A stretch of DNA of 64,000 bases from assembly GCA_018402685.1 (NCBI GenBank), contig JAGYIJ010000002.1, positions 62,001-126,000 of the forward strand, given 5' to 3'. This DNA is from Aquiluna sp. Lineage in GTDB: Bacteria > Actinomycetota > Actinomycetes > Actinomycetales > Microbacteriaceae. Shown one piece after another: positions 26,656 to 35,135 of this stretch. Under the pieces are notes generated by a model. The model was given only the letters and a program-made list of their open reading frames with translations. It made no database searches and was not told the DNA's origin. A program made the position numbers and the translations under genes. Numbering within the stretch: position 1 is the stretch's first letter; the number at the start of each line of letters is the position of its first letter.

Positions 26656-27504
26656 ATGCTCGCAGGTCGAATTCTGCTGGTGGCTTTTGAGGGATGGAAC
26701 GATGCCACCGAGGCTGCTTCTGGCGCGCTGCGCGCAATCTCGGATCAACTCAAGGCGCAGACGCTAGAGGCGGTTGACCCAGAGGACTACTACGACTTTC
26801 AGTTCTCCAGACCCATGCTTGAGCTGGATGATGACGGCAATCGCACTCTGAGCTGGCCCGGCACCGAGTTGTTGCAGGCTTCCAAGGCAGGCATCAAGGC
26901 AAACCCCGGAGCCGAGAACCTGTTTTTGCTGATTGGAACCGAACCCTCAAGGCGCTGGCTGTCTTTTGCCACCGAGGTCATGGAGATGGTTCAGGATCGC
27001 GAGATTGACGCCGTTGTGATGTTGGGCGCCATGCTGGCCGATGTCCCCCACACCAGACCAATGCCAATCTTCAAAAGCTCGCAGAATGCTGCAATGCAGC
27101 AGATGTTCGGGCTTGAAAAATCCAAGTATGAGGGACCGGTTGGAATCCTCACCGTGTTGTCCCAAGCCTTCGAGGCCGAGGGTATTCCGGTGCTATCGAT
27201 CTGGGGATCGGTCCCGCACTACGTCCACAACACTCAAAACCCCAAGGCCTCGCTGGGCTTTTTGTCCGAGCTGAGCGCGCTAACCGCGATGGAGTTTGAC
27301 ACTGCGGCGCTCGCGGAAACGGCTTTTGAGTGGGAGCGCTCAATTGATGAGATCTCTGAAAGCGACGACGAGATGGCCAGCTACATCGAACAGCTCGAGA
27401 CCAGCCGTGATGCCTACGAGTCCGAGCTTGCCTCGGGCGATGCGATCGCGAGGGAGCTGGAGCGCTACCTAAATGATCGCCCAGAGGCCGAGGGCAAGGG
27501 CTAG
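26656..27504 (+). CDS. PAC2 family protein
   Basis: A 282-residue protein of the PAC2 family, named after a eukaryotic proteasome assembly chaperone but of unknown function in actinobacteria. The N-terminal strand RILLVAFEGWNDATEAASGAL, the segment LFLLIGTEPSRRW and the loop VVMLGAMLADVPHTRPMP are typical of the actinobacterial form. ATG 26656 follows a GGAGG ribosome site by four bases. It ends in a four-base overlap with the convergent uppP gene. Related genomes place it near trmI and the Pup locus, as here. Confidence 0.88.
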   Translation: MLAGRILLVAFEGWNDATEAASGALRAISDQLKAQTLEAVDPEDYYDFQFSRPMLELDDDGNRTLSWPGTELLQASKAGIKANPGAENLFLLIGTEPSRRWLSFATEVMEMVQDREIDAVVMLGAMLADVPHTRPMPIFKSSQNAAMQQMFGLEKSKYEGPVGILTVLSQAFEAEGIPVLSIWGSVPHYVHNTQNPKASLGFLSELSALTAMEFDTAALAETAFEWERSIDEISESDDEMASYIEQLETSRDAYESELASGDAIARELERYLNDRPEAEGKG

Positions 27505-28328
27505 ATAGCTCCGAGCGCTAGGGCAATAAGCAAAATGCTGCCGACCCCAACTCGCCAAATCACAAACGGCATAAACGAACCCTTTTCCAAATACTTCAAT
27601 AGCCACGCAATCACGGCATAACCCGAAACAAAACTCACGAGCGTTGCAACGATCGTGCCCAAAAGCAGATCCTGAGGCAGCTGTCCGAAGGATTCGTAGA
27701 ACTGGTAGAAACCCGCGGCTAGGACCGCAGGAATCGCGAGCAGAAAGCTGTAGCGGGCAGCAGCCTCTCGGCTAAAGCCGAGCATCAAACCAACCGTGAT
27801 GCTTCCTCCTGAGCGAGAAACTCCCGGCACCAGGGCCAAGGCCTGCCCAAACCCAAAGGCGAGACCGGACTTCAGGTTCAAATCCGTAATGGCCTTGCGC
27901 TTTTTGCCAAGCACATCCGCTAGGCCAAGCAATAAACCAAAGACAATCAGGGTGATTCCAATCACCCAGAGCTGTCGGACATCGTTTTCCACTACGTCTC
28001 TGAAGGTCAAGCCCAAAATTGCAATTGGCAGGGTTCCGATGATGATCAGCCAACCGAGTTTGGCGTTTTGCTCCTGGTCTGACCAACGCCTAAAACCGGT
28101 TCTAAACCAGGAGCCCAAGATTTCCACAATCGTTCTAAAGAAATAAATCACCACAGCGGCCTCGGTGCCAATTTGAATGGTGGCAATAAACGCTGTCAGC
28201 TGGGGCTTGGATAGCTCAGATAACCCCATGAGTTCTTGAGCAATCTGGACGTGAGCGGATGAGGAGATTGGTAGAAATTCGGTGAGACCCTGGATTAGAC
28301 CTAAAAGGATCGCCTCAAAGAAGGTCAT
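27501..28328 (-). CDS. uppP: Undecaprenyl-diphosphatase
   Basis: UppP (BacA) dephosphorylates undecaprenyl pyrophosphate outside the membrane, regenerating the lipid carrier for cell wall synthesis. The 275-residue protein has about eight membrane helices. The two active-site motifs are QGLTEFLPISSSAH near residues 14-27 and VPGVSRSGGSITVGLMLG in the middle, both intact. The start overlaps the end of the small upstream gene by four bases, so the two are co-transcribed from the leaderless promoter at 28538. Confidence 0.95.
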   Translation of the reverse strand: MTFFEAILLGLIQGLTEFLPISSSAHVQIAQELMGLSELSKPQLTAFIATIQIGTEAAVVIYFFRTIVEILGSWFRTGFRRWSDQEQNAKLGWLIIIGTLPIAILGLTFRDVVENDVRQLWVIGITLIVFGLLLGLADVLGKKRKAITDLNLKSGLAFGFGQALALVPGVSRSGGSITVGLMLGFSREAAARYSFLLAIPAVLAAGFYQFYESFGQLPQDLLLGTIVATLVSFVSGYAVIAWLLKYLEKGSFMPFVIWRVGVGSILLIALALGAI

Positions 28329-28531
28329 TCTTCTTCGGCAAGCTCAATCGGAAGGTACTCGTCATAGGCATTTGCCAGTGCCTCCTCGTAGGCCAAGAAG
28401 GCATCCTCGACCTGGGCGTAGGCCTGCTCAACAATCTGCTCGGCACCCTCGCGCTTGGTGGCCGCGGCATCAAGGTGTCGCTCCAGAGTCCCGACTAGGC
28501 GGCTGAGTGCTGCTGCTACTTCCTCATGCAT
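28325..28531 (-). CDS. Small acidic helical protein, unknown function
   Basis: A 68-residue protein I do not recognise. It is almost entirely predicted helix, rich in Ala, Glu and Leu, with heptad-like spacing (LSRLVGTLERHLDAAATKRE), and has an acidic end (PIELAEEE). Evidence that it is a real gene is the four-base overlap with uppP, normal codon use and a TAACTT hexamer six bases ahead of the ATG. A soluble partner or regulator of cell wall lipid recycling is possible only on position. Confidence 0.65.
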   Translation of the reverse strand: MHEEVAAALSRLVGTLERHLDAAATKREGAEQIVEQAYAQVEDAFLAYEEALANAYDEYLPIELAEEE

Positions 28532-28537
28532 GCCACT

Positions 28538-28543
28538 AAGTTA
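28538..28543 (-). promoter_or_regulatory. Predicted -10 of a leaderless promoter (small gene-uppP)
   Basis: TAACTT lies six bases (AGTGGC) before the ATG at 28531 on the minus strand, and no ribosome site is present. Confidence 0.45.
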
Positions 28544-28600
28544 GCCCCAATTCGGCCATTACCCAAGTAGGCGGGCTGTGATGGCAATAGCAATTCGTGA

Positions 28601-28630
28601 TAGATTGTGGCGCGCTCACCTTTGGTGAGC
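28601..28630 (+). promoter_or_regulatory. Promoter and leader hairpin of tRNA-Leu
   Basis: TAGATT at 28601-28606 is a likely -10. GCTCACC and GGTGAGC form a perfect seven-pair stem around TTT at 28614-28630, beginning about where transcription would start and ending seven bases before the mature tRNA. This would be a structured 5' leader removed by RNase P. Confidence 0.4.
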
Positions 28631-28637
28631 ACCACCT

Positions 28638-28721
28638 GTCCGGGTGGCGGAATGGCAGACGCGCTAGCTTGAGGTGCTAGTCCTCGCATAGAGGGTAGGG
28701 GTTCAAGTCCCCTTCCGGACA
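28638..28721 (+). tRNA. tRNA-Leu (anticodon GAG)
   Basis: An 84-nt gene with the long variable arm of class II tRNAs. The acceptor stem pairs GTCCGGG with TCCGGAC, the anticodon stem CTAGC with GCTAG, and the loop TTGAGGT gives anticodon GAG, which reads CUC and CUU. The T-arm contains GGTTCAAGTCC. The 3' CCA is not encoded. It lies in the gap between the small uppP-linked gene and the sirtuin gene. Confidence 0.95.
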
Positions 28722-28747
28722 CAAACCCCCTGATCACCTCGCTGAAC

Positions 28748-28753
28748 TAAGAT
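28748..28753 (+). promoter_or_regulatory. Predicted -10 of a leaderless promoter (sirtuin gene)
   Basis: TAAGAT lies seven bases (TTGCCAA) before the GTG start at 28761, with no Shine-Dalgarno. Confidence 0.5.
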
Positions 28754-28760
28754 TTGCCAA

Positions 28761-29585
28761 GTGAACCCCGAATTTGACTCAGCGCTCAGCTATGGCCTCG
28801 AGCACGCCAAAAAGCTGATTGCGGGCAGAAACACCCTGGTTCTAACCGGTGCTGGAATTTCAACCTCATCGGGCATCCCTGACTATAGAGGCGCGGGCCG
28901 GGTGCAAAAGCACCCGCTCACCTTTGATGAATTCATGGGTTCAGCTCAGAACCAAGCCCGCTACTGGGCCAGAAGCTTCGTGGGATGGCATCGAATCGCC
29001 GCCGCGCAACCAAATGAGGGCCATCACGCCCTGAGCGCCGCTGAAAAAGCGGGCAAAATCTTCCACATCATTACCCAAAACGTCGATGGCCTGCACCAAA
29101 AAGCCGGCACCAACGAAATTGTTGAACTTCACGGAAGACTCGATCGAGTCTTGTGCACCGGCTGCGGTGAGATTCTCTCTCGCAGTGAACTCGATGGCAG
29201 AATCCACTCGCTGAACCCGGATTTCAGAGAGCGCGAGAATGTCGAGTTCTCCCCCGACGGCGATGCCGAGATCGAACCACCCGAGAACTTTCGTGTCCCA
29301 AGCTGCACCGGCTGTGGTTCTCACTTCAAGCCAGACGTGGTCTTTTTCGGTGAGCAGGTTCCAAGGCCGAGGGTAGAAAAGGCGGAGCAGTTGGTCTCAC
29401 AAGCCGAAGCTGTTGTGGTGGCAGGGAGTTCTTTGACTGTAAATTCTGGTCTTCGCTTAGTCAAGCAGGCCAAGAAGCTAGAAATCCCACTGGTAATCGT
29501 GAACCTTGGTGAAACCAGGGCAGATGCGATTGCCGATGCCAAGCTAAACGCCTCCACGACCGAGATATTGAAAGAGCTTTTCTAG
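28761..29585 (+). CDS. NAD-dependent protein deacylase, SIR2 family
   Basis: A 274-residue sirtuin that removes acyl groups from lysines using NAD+. NAD-binding motifs are GAGISTSSGIPDYRG (about 30-44) and TQNVDGLH (105-112). The catalytic His124 lies in VELHGRL, and the zinc ligands Cys132, Cys135, Cys182 and Cys185 are all present. An insert of about 30 residues in the zinc module (around ENVEFSPDGDAEIEPP) is common in actinobacterial SIR2 proteins. The next gene, a histidine phosphatase, begins immediately after the stop. Confidence 0.92.
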   Translation: MNPEFDSALSYGLEHAKKLIAGRNTLVLTGAGISTSSGIPDYRGAGRVQKHPLTFDEFMGSAQNQARYWARSFVGWHRIAAAQPNEGHHALSAAEKAGKIFHIITQNVDGLHQKAGTNEIVELHGRLDRVLCTGCGEILSRSELDGRIHSLNPDFRERENVEFSPDGDAEIEPPENFRVPSCTGCGSHFKPDVVFFGEQVPRPRVEKAEQLVSQAEAVVVAGSSLTVNSGLRLVKQAKKLEIPLVIVNLGETRADAIADAKLNASTTEILKELF

Positions 29586-30179
29586 ATGACCGAACTGGGC
29601 CTATTTCGACACGGTCAGACCGACTGGAACATTGATCTCAGACTGCAGGGCACGGCAGAGGTGCCACTGAACCAAACTGGCATTGAGCAGGTCACTCGGG
29701 CAGCCAAGGTGCTGGCCGAGCGCTCCTGGGACGTTATTCTCAGCTCTCCGCTTGGCAGAGCAAAGCAGTCTGCGGAAATCATTCAACAGTCCCTGGGCCT
29801 TCCAAAGAGCAAGATTGAGCCGCTCTTACTGGAACGTGCCTTCGGAATTGGCGAGGGCATGGATTACAAGACCTGGCAGGAGCAGTTTGCTCACCTCGAT
29901 GATATTCCGGGTGCGGAGTCTGCCAGCTCGGTTGCCGAGCGCTCGAGAAAACTGCTCGAATTCATGGAGCGCGAATACCAAGGGGCCAAGGTCTTGGCCG
30001 TCTCGCACGGCGCCTTGATCAGATTTGTATTGAACCAGGTGACTGATGGTGAGATTCCTCCCAAAGGCGAGCGCTTGCAGAATGCCTCACTACACCTGAT
30101 TCGCCACCAGGGCTCTTGGGAGCTTGAGGCTTGGGCGCCTGAGCCGCTAGGACAAAGCGACCCGCTCACAGAGGACTAA
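29586..30179 (+). CDS. Histidine phosphatase family protein
   Basis: A 197-residue phosphoglycerate-mutase-like phosphatase. The phosphohistidine motif FRHGQTDWN (His9) is at the start, SSPLGRAKQSAEI supplies the second arginine, and AVSHGALIRF carries the second histidine. Without the mutase-specific signatures it is more probably a phosphatase (CobC/GpmB-like), substrate unknown. ATG follows directly after the sirtuin stop. The 3' end overlaps the convergent glycosyltransferase gene by 33 bases, the longest tail overlap in the window. Confidence 0.87.
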   Translation: MTELGLFRHGQTDWNIDLRLQGTAEVPLNQTGIEQVTRAAKVLAERSWDVILSSPLGRAKQSAEIIQQSLGLPKSKIEPLLLERAFGIGEGMDYKTWQEQFAHLDDIPGAESASSVAERSRKLLEFMEREYQGAKVLAVSHGALIRFVLNQVTDGEIPPKGERLQNASLHLIRHQGSWELEAWAPEPLGQSDPLTED

Positions 30180-31223
30180 GAGCTCCCTGGCACTTTTTGG
30201 CCAGGTAAATTCGTCGGATTGTTTCAGACTCGATTGTGAGAGTTCTTGCCAAAAATCTGGATCGTCCAATGCGCGCACCTGACTTGCAAAATCATGCGGA
30301 TCGGTCGGGCTGAATCGAAGACCCGCCGGACCGGCAACCTCCTCGAAGATCTCAATGTCACTTGTCACCACCGGGGTGCCGCGCTCCATGGCCTCAACCA
30401 GCGGAATGCCAAAACCCTCATCCAAAGAAGCGCTCACCAGGGCCTTTGATTCCCGAAGCAGCCTGAAGTACTCCTGGTCCGACACCCCATCTAGAAACTC
30501 AACCTTGCCGCCGACTTCGTCGGCAATTGCGGATAGTTCGCGCTTGCGCTTCTCGCTGATCCTGCTGGTGAGTAGAAGTCTGTGATCTGGGATTTCACCC
30601 ATCCCCCGAACCAAGGTCTCGACATTTTTGTATCCCGTAAAGCTGCCCATGTAAACCAGGTCACGAGAGCCGCTGCGGTTTTTGTATTCAATAAACTCGC
30701 AAGGCTCCGCGGCGTTGTGAATAACGGTGATCTCGCGCTTGGTGAGGCCGGTGGCGAGCATTTGACGCTTTGTGGTCTGGGACACGGTGACCACGGCATC
30801 CGCTTTGTTCAGCAGCACCCGCTGTGGCCAGTAGACCATGTGAAACAAAAACCAGATCACCTTGATTAGCCAGTTGAACTCATTGGGTGGGGTGCGGTGG
30901 CGATAGTAAATCAAATCGTGCAGCGTGGAGATGAGTTTGAAATCTCGGAAGATCGACGATGTCACCTGCATCGGGCTAAACAAAACAGAGATGTTCTGCT
31001 TGCGAAGTCTTCTTGCCAATAAGAGCTCTCTTGGGGAGCTTGGGTGGTTGACCTTGAGGACCTTTACGTTCTCGGGCATCAGTGCCACTTGCGCCTTTGA
31101 GCTCACCAAAACACTGAGCTCTGTTAGCTTCGCAAGCTCACGAATCAACCCCACGCTGAATCTAGAGATGCCGTCAGGTTTACTGGGGTTGATGTATCTA
31201 GCATCAAACCAAAGGTCTTTCAT
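30147..31223 (-). CDS. Glycosyltransferase family 4 protein
   Basis: A 358-residue GT-B fold transferase. The C-terminal half shows the family pattern: VYMGSFTGYKNVETLV opening the nucleotide-sugar domain and EGFGIPLVEAMERGTPVV with the retaining-enzyme E-x7-E motif. The N-terminal acceptor domain begins LWFDARYINPSKPDGISRF. The sugar donor and acceptor are unknown; membrane or capsule glycoside synthesis is likely. It is one base from the alpha/beta hydrolase gene and probably in the same transcript. Confidence 0.88.
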   Translation of the reverse strand: MKDLWFDARYINPSKPDGISRFSVGLIRELAKLTELSVLVSSKAQVALMPENVKVLKVNHPSSPRELLLARRLRKQNISVLFSPMQVTSSIFRDFKLISTLHDLIYYRHRTPPNEFNWLIKVIWFLFHMVYWPQRVLLNKADAVVTVSQTTKRQMLATGLTKREITVIHNAAEPCEFIEYKNRSGSRDLVYMGSFTGYKNVETLVRGMGEIPDHRLLLTSRISEKRKRELSAIADEVGGKVEFLDGVSDQEYFRLLRESKALVSASLDEGFGIPLVEAMERGTPVVTSDIEIFEEVAGPAGLRFSPTDPHDFASQVRALDDPDFWQELSQSSLKQSDEFTWPKSARELLVLCERVALS

Positions 31224-32072
31224 TTAGTCCCTAACAAAGCTCTCTAGCAATCTGGCAACCTCACTCGGGGTCTCGTAGTGAGTCAGGTGCCCCACCTTTG
31301 GTATCACCTCAAGCTGGGAATTGGGAAGTTTGTTTGCAAGCTCGATGGTCTTGTGAACCGGTGCCACGATGTCTTTCTCGCCAGCAATCAAGAGCAGATC
31401 GCCAGTGAGGCTTTGTGCATAGTCAAAAACGCTTCCGGTGCTGGCGGCTCTGAAGCCCTCGATTACGACTCGTGATGAGGTGAATGAGGAGAAGTGCTTG
31501 GCGTGCTGAGCGTGAGCAAAGGATCGGATTGAAGGCTTTGAGCTTTTAGTCAGCAGCACGGACATGCCCCTGACAACCAAGGCGTTTGAGAGCACGGAGG
31601 GCACTTTGCCCCCGAGGTTGTAATAGCTATCGGCCAGAGCTTGCCCCACTCCACCGATTTCACTAGCTCTTGAAGTGATTGGGTTTAGGAGTACCGTTTT
31701 TGCCTCGAGGCCCTGCTCAATGGCCGCTGCGGTCACGAGCGTGCCGAAGCTGTGGCCTAGAACTAAATCAAATTTGCCCGCCTTCGAGACATAGTCATTG
31801 AGCCAAGCTCCGTAGTTATGAAGATTGTGATCTGAATTGAGCTCAGCTGATTTGCCATAGCCGGGCAAATCCGGCACCCAGATCTCTGCGTTTTCCAGCG
31901 CTCCGGCAATTGGCAACAGCCCGTGATGATCTCCTCGGAAGCCGTGCACGAACAAGATTCGTGGGCCCTTACCACCAACCACCCAGTTGGCAGTTTGGCC
32001 AACATCACTGCGGTGGGAATTGGCCTTGGCTCTGGCAAAGAGTTCTCTTGGGGAAGTTTTCAACAACTGCAC
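31224..32072 (-). CDS. Alpha/beta hydrolase
   Basis: A 282-residue alpha/beta hydrolase with the oxyanion segment FVHGFRGDHHG (41-51), nucleophile Ser108 in LGHSFGT, and a late histidine in KVGHLTHYE. The acid is probably in the LLIAGEKDIVAPVH strand. No signal peptide is visible. The start is GTG with TAGACT six bases ahead; an internal TTG is possible. It leads a two-gene unit with the glycosyltransferase, so a role in processing a lipid or glycoside intermediate is possible but not shown. Confidence 0.82.
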   Translation of the reverse strand: MQLLKTSPRELFARAKANSHRSDVGQTANWVVGGKGPRILFVHGFRGDHHGLLPIAGALENAEIWVPDLPGYGKSAELNSDHNLHNYGAWLNDYVSKAGKFDLVLGHSFGTLVTAAAIEQGLEAKTVLLNPITSRASEIGGVGQALADSYYNLGGKVPSVLSNALVVRGMSVLLTKSSKPSIRSFAHAQHAKHFSSFTSSRVVIEGFRAASTGSVFDYAQSLTGDLLLIAGEKDIVAPVHKTIELANKLPNSQLEVIPKVGHLTHYETPSEVARLLESFVRD

Positions 32073-32078
32073 GAGCCA

Positions 32079-32084
32079 AGTCTA
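32079..32084 (-). promoter_or_regulatory. Predicted -10 of a leaderless promoter (alpha/beta hydrolase)
   Basis: TAGACT lies six bases (TGGCTC) before the GTG at 32072 on the minus strand, without a ribosome site. Confidence 0.5.
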
Positions 32085-32129
32085 GATAGACAATCGATTG
32101 AGGCTAGGGTTTCACCCAAGGAGAGCCAA

Positions 32130-32840
32130 TTGTTGGATTTTGATTTTGAACCCGAACTGCCCCTGTGGGCAAAAAACCTCGCGGTATTTGACCTAGAGAC
32201 CACTGGCCTAGATGTCAGAGAAGCTCGAATCGTGACCGCCACGGTTGCCACCATCAACCAAAATGGCGAGGTCGACTCGCTTCGGGAGTGGCTCGTGAAC
32301 CCCGGCATTGAAATCCCCCAGGTCGCAGCCGATGTCCACGGTGTCACCACCGAGATGGCGGTTAGAGACGGGATGGAACCGGCTCAGGCAGTATTAGAAA
32401 TCGTTGCTTTGCTGAGTGAACTAAACCTCTCGATGCCGCTGGTTGCGTTCAATGCTCCCTATGACTTTTCAATCCTGAAAGCGGAGGCGCTGCGCTACCA
32501 GCTAGCCCACCTCGAACCCAAGCCGGTTATTGACCCACTGGTAATAGACAAGCAGGTGGATCGCTACCGCAAGGGAAAGCGCAACCTTGGCGTGATGAGT
32601 GAGCACTACGGCATAAAACTAGATGACGCCCATAACTCAACCGCCGATGCCGTGGCTGCCGGCAGGATTGCCCAGGTCCTGGCCAGAAAGTACGCGGAAT
32701 TGGCAATTGACGCAGCCGAGCTGCATGACAAGCAAAGTGTCTGGAGCGATCAGCAATCAGAGAGTTTTGCGCAATACCTTAGAAAGCAAAACCGCCCGGA
32801 ATACCGGGCGGAATTGGGTTGGCCGATAAAGGCTATTTGA
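32130..32840 (+). CDS. DnaQ-like 3'-5' exonuclease (DEDDh)
   Basis: A protein of about 236 residues with the DEDDh exonuclease motifs: FDLETTGLD (Asp21, Glu23), a middle NAPYDFSIL with the second Asp, and [11 protein letters not shown] with the final His and Asp. It resembles the epsilon proofreading subunit or a related stand-alone exonuclease. The open frame extends upstream into the antisense of the hydrolase. A TTG start at 32130 (or 32133) is chosen because AAGGAG lies at 32118-32123. Its last codons contain the rpmE2 terminator and overlap rpmE2 by eight bases. Confidence 0.82.
   Translation: MLDFDFEPELPLWAKNLAVFDLETTGLDVREARIVTATVATINQNGEVDSLREWLVNPGIEIPQVAADVHGVTTEMAVRDGMEPAQAVLEIVALLSELNLSMPLVAFNAPYDFSILKAEALRYQLAHLEPKPVIDPLVIDKQVDRYRKGKRNLGVMSEHYGIKLDDAHNSTADAVAAGRIAQVLARKYAELAIDAAELHDKQSVWSDQQSESFAQYLRKQNRPEYRAELGWPIKAI
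32787..32811 (-). terminator. Intrinsic terminator of rpmE2 inside the exonuclease gene
   Basis: CCGCCCGG (32792-32799) and CCGGGCGG (32804-32811) form a perfect eight-pair stem with an AATA loop. Read on the minus strand it is followed by TTTTGCTTT. It therefore ends the rpmE2 transcript while being part of the coding sequence of the convergent exonuclease. Confidence 0.75.
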
Positions 32841-33081
32841 AGTTCTTGAAGCGCTCGTTGAAGCGCTCGACGCGACCAGCGGAGTCCATGATGCGCTGCT
32901 TACCTGTGTAGAACGGGTGGCTAGCGGAGCTGATTTCGACATCGTAAACCGGGTAGGTCTTGCCGTCTTCCCACTCGATGGTCTTGTCCGAGGTGATGGT
33001 CGCACGGGTTAGGAACGAGACACCTGATGCCAAGTCGCGAAACACGATTGGTGCGTACTCTGGGTGGATGTCAGCCTTCAT
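32833..33081 (-). CDS. rpmE2: 50S ribosomal protein L31 type B
   Basis: An 82-residue L31 of the zinc-free type: the start [16 protein letters not shown] and the segment [13 protein letters not shown] are typical, and no cysteines are present. The type B paralogue often replaces the zinc form when zinc is low. If a C-type rpmE is absent from the genome, this is the housekeeping copy. A ribosome site AAGGA lies six bases before the ATG. The gene appears monocistronic, with its own terminator in the neighbouring gene. Confidence 0.95.
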   Translation of the reverse strand: MKADIHPEYAPIVFRDLASGVSFLTRATITSDKTIEWEDGKTYPVYDVEISSASHPFYTGKQRIMDSAGRVERFNERFKNFK

Positions 33082-33151
33082 AGTTTTTCCTTATGTGAAA
33101 TCTTTGTTTGCTCTAGGGCAACAGCGCGAAAGCCTAGCAGAGATTTAGCGC

Positions 33152-33940
33152 TCAGTCTAGGTTTGCAACTGCCGAGAAGCGGCCGTTCTGATAGCTGACC
33201 TTGAGCGGGTAGTTGAACGCCTCGCTAATGGCCTCAGAGGTTATCGTCGCTCCGATTTCTCCGCGGGCCATCACCTCACCGCCCTTCAGCACAAGTGCGT
33301 GGGTGAAGCCCGCCGGAATCTCTTCTAGGTGGTGGGTCACCATTGCCATGGCGGGGGCATGCTCACTTTGGGCGTAGCCCGCCAACAGGCCAATTGTCAG
33401 CTCTCTGGCTCCGATGTCCAAGCTTGCAACTGGCTCATCCAGCAGCAAAAGTTCTGGGTCCGTCATGATCGACCGAGCAATCTGAACCCGCTTGCGCTCA
33501 CCGTCACTGAGGGTGCCAAATGCTCGCTCTTCGAAATCGGCAAGCTCCCACTCTTTGAGCACGCGGCGAGCTCTGCGCTCATCGATTGCGTCATAGCTCT
33601 CATTCCAGCGGCCAGTGACGCCATAGCTGGCGGTCATTACCGAGTTCAGCACGCTCTCGCTGTTGGGGATCTGAGCGGCTAGGGCGCTGGAGGCAAAACC
33701 GATTCTGGTTCTTAGTTCAAATACATTTGTTTGCCCGAGCTGCTCACCCAAGAGCTTTGCCACTCCGCTGGAGGGCTGAATCTGAGCTGCGCAGACTCTC
33801 AAGAGGGTGGTTTTTCCGGCACCGTTAGCCCCAAGAATCACCCAGCGCTCGGTTGATTGAGCTTGAAAACTCAAAGACGAAAGTATCGGTTTCCCGCCTC
33901 TGATAACCGAGATGTTTTGAAGATCAATAACCTGTGACAT
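33152..33940 (-). CDS. ABC transporter ATP-binding protein
   Basis: A 262-residue ATPase with Walker A GANGAGKT (37-44), signature LSDGERKRVQ, Walker B LLLLDEP and the H-loop MVTHHLEE. No membrane subunit is nearby. The combination resembles stand-alone ModF/YheS-type or iron-related ATPases, and the transported substrate is unknown. The open frame reaches further upstream in antisense, but ATG 33940 gives the normal family start MSQVIDLQNISV. It begins just downstream of the glgA stop and is probably co-transcribed with it. Confidence 0.85.
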   Translation of the reverse strand: MSQVIDLQNISVIRGGKPILSSLSFQAQSTERWVILGANGAGKTTLLRVCAAQIQPSSGVAKLLGEQLGQTNVFELRTRIGFASSALAAQIPNSESVLNSVMTASYGVTGRWNESYDAIDERRARRVLKEWELADFEERAFGTLSDGERKRVQIARSIMTDPELLLLDEPVASLDIGARELTIGLLAGYAQSEHAPAMAMVTHHLEEIPAGFTHALVLKGGEVMARGEIGATITSEAISEAFNYPLKVSYQNGRFSAVANLD

Positions 33941-33951
33941 TGCCCTAAAGC

Positions 33952-35135
33952 CTAGCTTTCCAATGCGCTTCGATAGACCTCGATGGTGCGAGTCGCTATT
34001 GATTCCCAGCTGAATTCGGTAACTGCTCGCTCTCGACCGGCTTGGCCATATTGTTTGGCTAACCCAGAATCCAAAGCCTGATTCATGGTCTTTGCCCAGT
34101 CGGAGATAAAGGCTGCGGGATCCTTCGGGGTCCCGGTGCCGTCCTTGACCTGATCGACTTGAACCAACCAACCGGTTTCTCCCTCAACCACAACCTCTGG
34201 AATACCTCCGGTTGCGGTGCCGATAACCGCCGCACCACACGCCATCGCCTCAAGGTTCACAATCCCAAGTGGCTCATAGATTGAGGGGCAAACAAACAAA
34301 TCGGTTTGGGTCAATAGGGCGGCAAGCTCAGGCACCGGCAGGTGCTCTGGGATCCAGGTGACTCCGTCGCGACGAGCTTGCAGCTCTGCAACCAGTGCCT
34401 CGACCTCCGCCTTGATCTCAGGGGTGTCGGGAGCTCCGGCAGCCAAAATCAGCTGCACGTCATCTGGAAGGGCCTTGGCTGCCTCGAGGAAGTAACTCAG
34501 ACCCTTTTGGCGAGTGATACGACCCACGAACATTGCGCTCCTGCGAGTGGTGTCAATGTTGTAGCGGTCAATCACCTCTTGGTTTTCGGTCGGCTGCCAC
34601 TTTTGAGAATCGATGCCGTTGTATACCACCTCGACCTTTTTGGGATCGAGTTCGGGGTAGGAAGCCAAGATGTCCTCGCGCATGCCATTTGAAACCGCAA
34701 TCACCTTGGCGGCAGCTTCGTAGGCGCTTTTTCCACAAACGATGAAACCTGGTAGCCACCGCCGAGTTGCTCTTTTTTCCAGGGACGCATCGGTTCCAGA
34801 GAGTGTGCGGTGATGATGTGCGGAATCTCATGCAGCAGCGAGGCAATGTGACCGGCAAAGTTTGCATACCAGGTGTGAGAGTGGACCAAATCTGCACCAG
34901 CGATATTTGGCACGATCTCTAAATCGGTGGCCATGGTCTGCAGCGCGGAATTCTGGTCAGAAAAAGCCGCTGGGGTTTTGTAGCCAAAGGTTCCCGGTTC
35001 GTCCACGGGATCGCCAAATGCGTGCACTCGAGCCTCGATTTGGCCTCTGAGCACCTTCACCAACTCTGTGATGTGTACCCCTGCTCCCCCATAAATATTG
35101 GGCGGGTACTCTTTGGTAACGAAATCCACACGCAT
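33952..35135 (-). CDS. glgA: Glycogen synthase, actinobacterial GT4 type (one frameshift in this sequence)
   Basis: GlgA transfers glucose from a nucleotide donor to alpha-glucan or to glucose 1-phosphate in glycogen metabolism. Two frames join into a 394-residue protein. The N-terminal TKEYPPNIYGGAGVH region and HSHTWYANFAGH come first, then VGRITRQKGL and the CPSIYEPLGIVNLEAMACG motif of the nucleotide domain. The break lies in a five-A run (34728-34732). One more A gives VEKSAYEAAAKVIAVSN. This is a homopolymer shortening and probably an error. The ATG at 35135 has TAGCAT six bases ahead and mirrors glgC. Confidence 0.88.

Noticed and set aside
31923-32130. Longer N-terminus for the DnaQ-like exonuclease
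   Set aside because: This part is antisense to the alpha/beta hydrolase and its promoter. A ribosome site at 32118-32123 supports the short start.
33941-34171. Upstream extension of the ABC ATPase
   Set aside because: It is an alternative frame within the glgA gene; family length is reached from ATG 33940.
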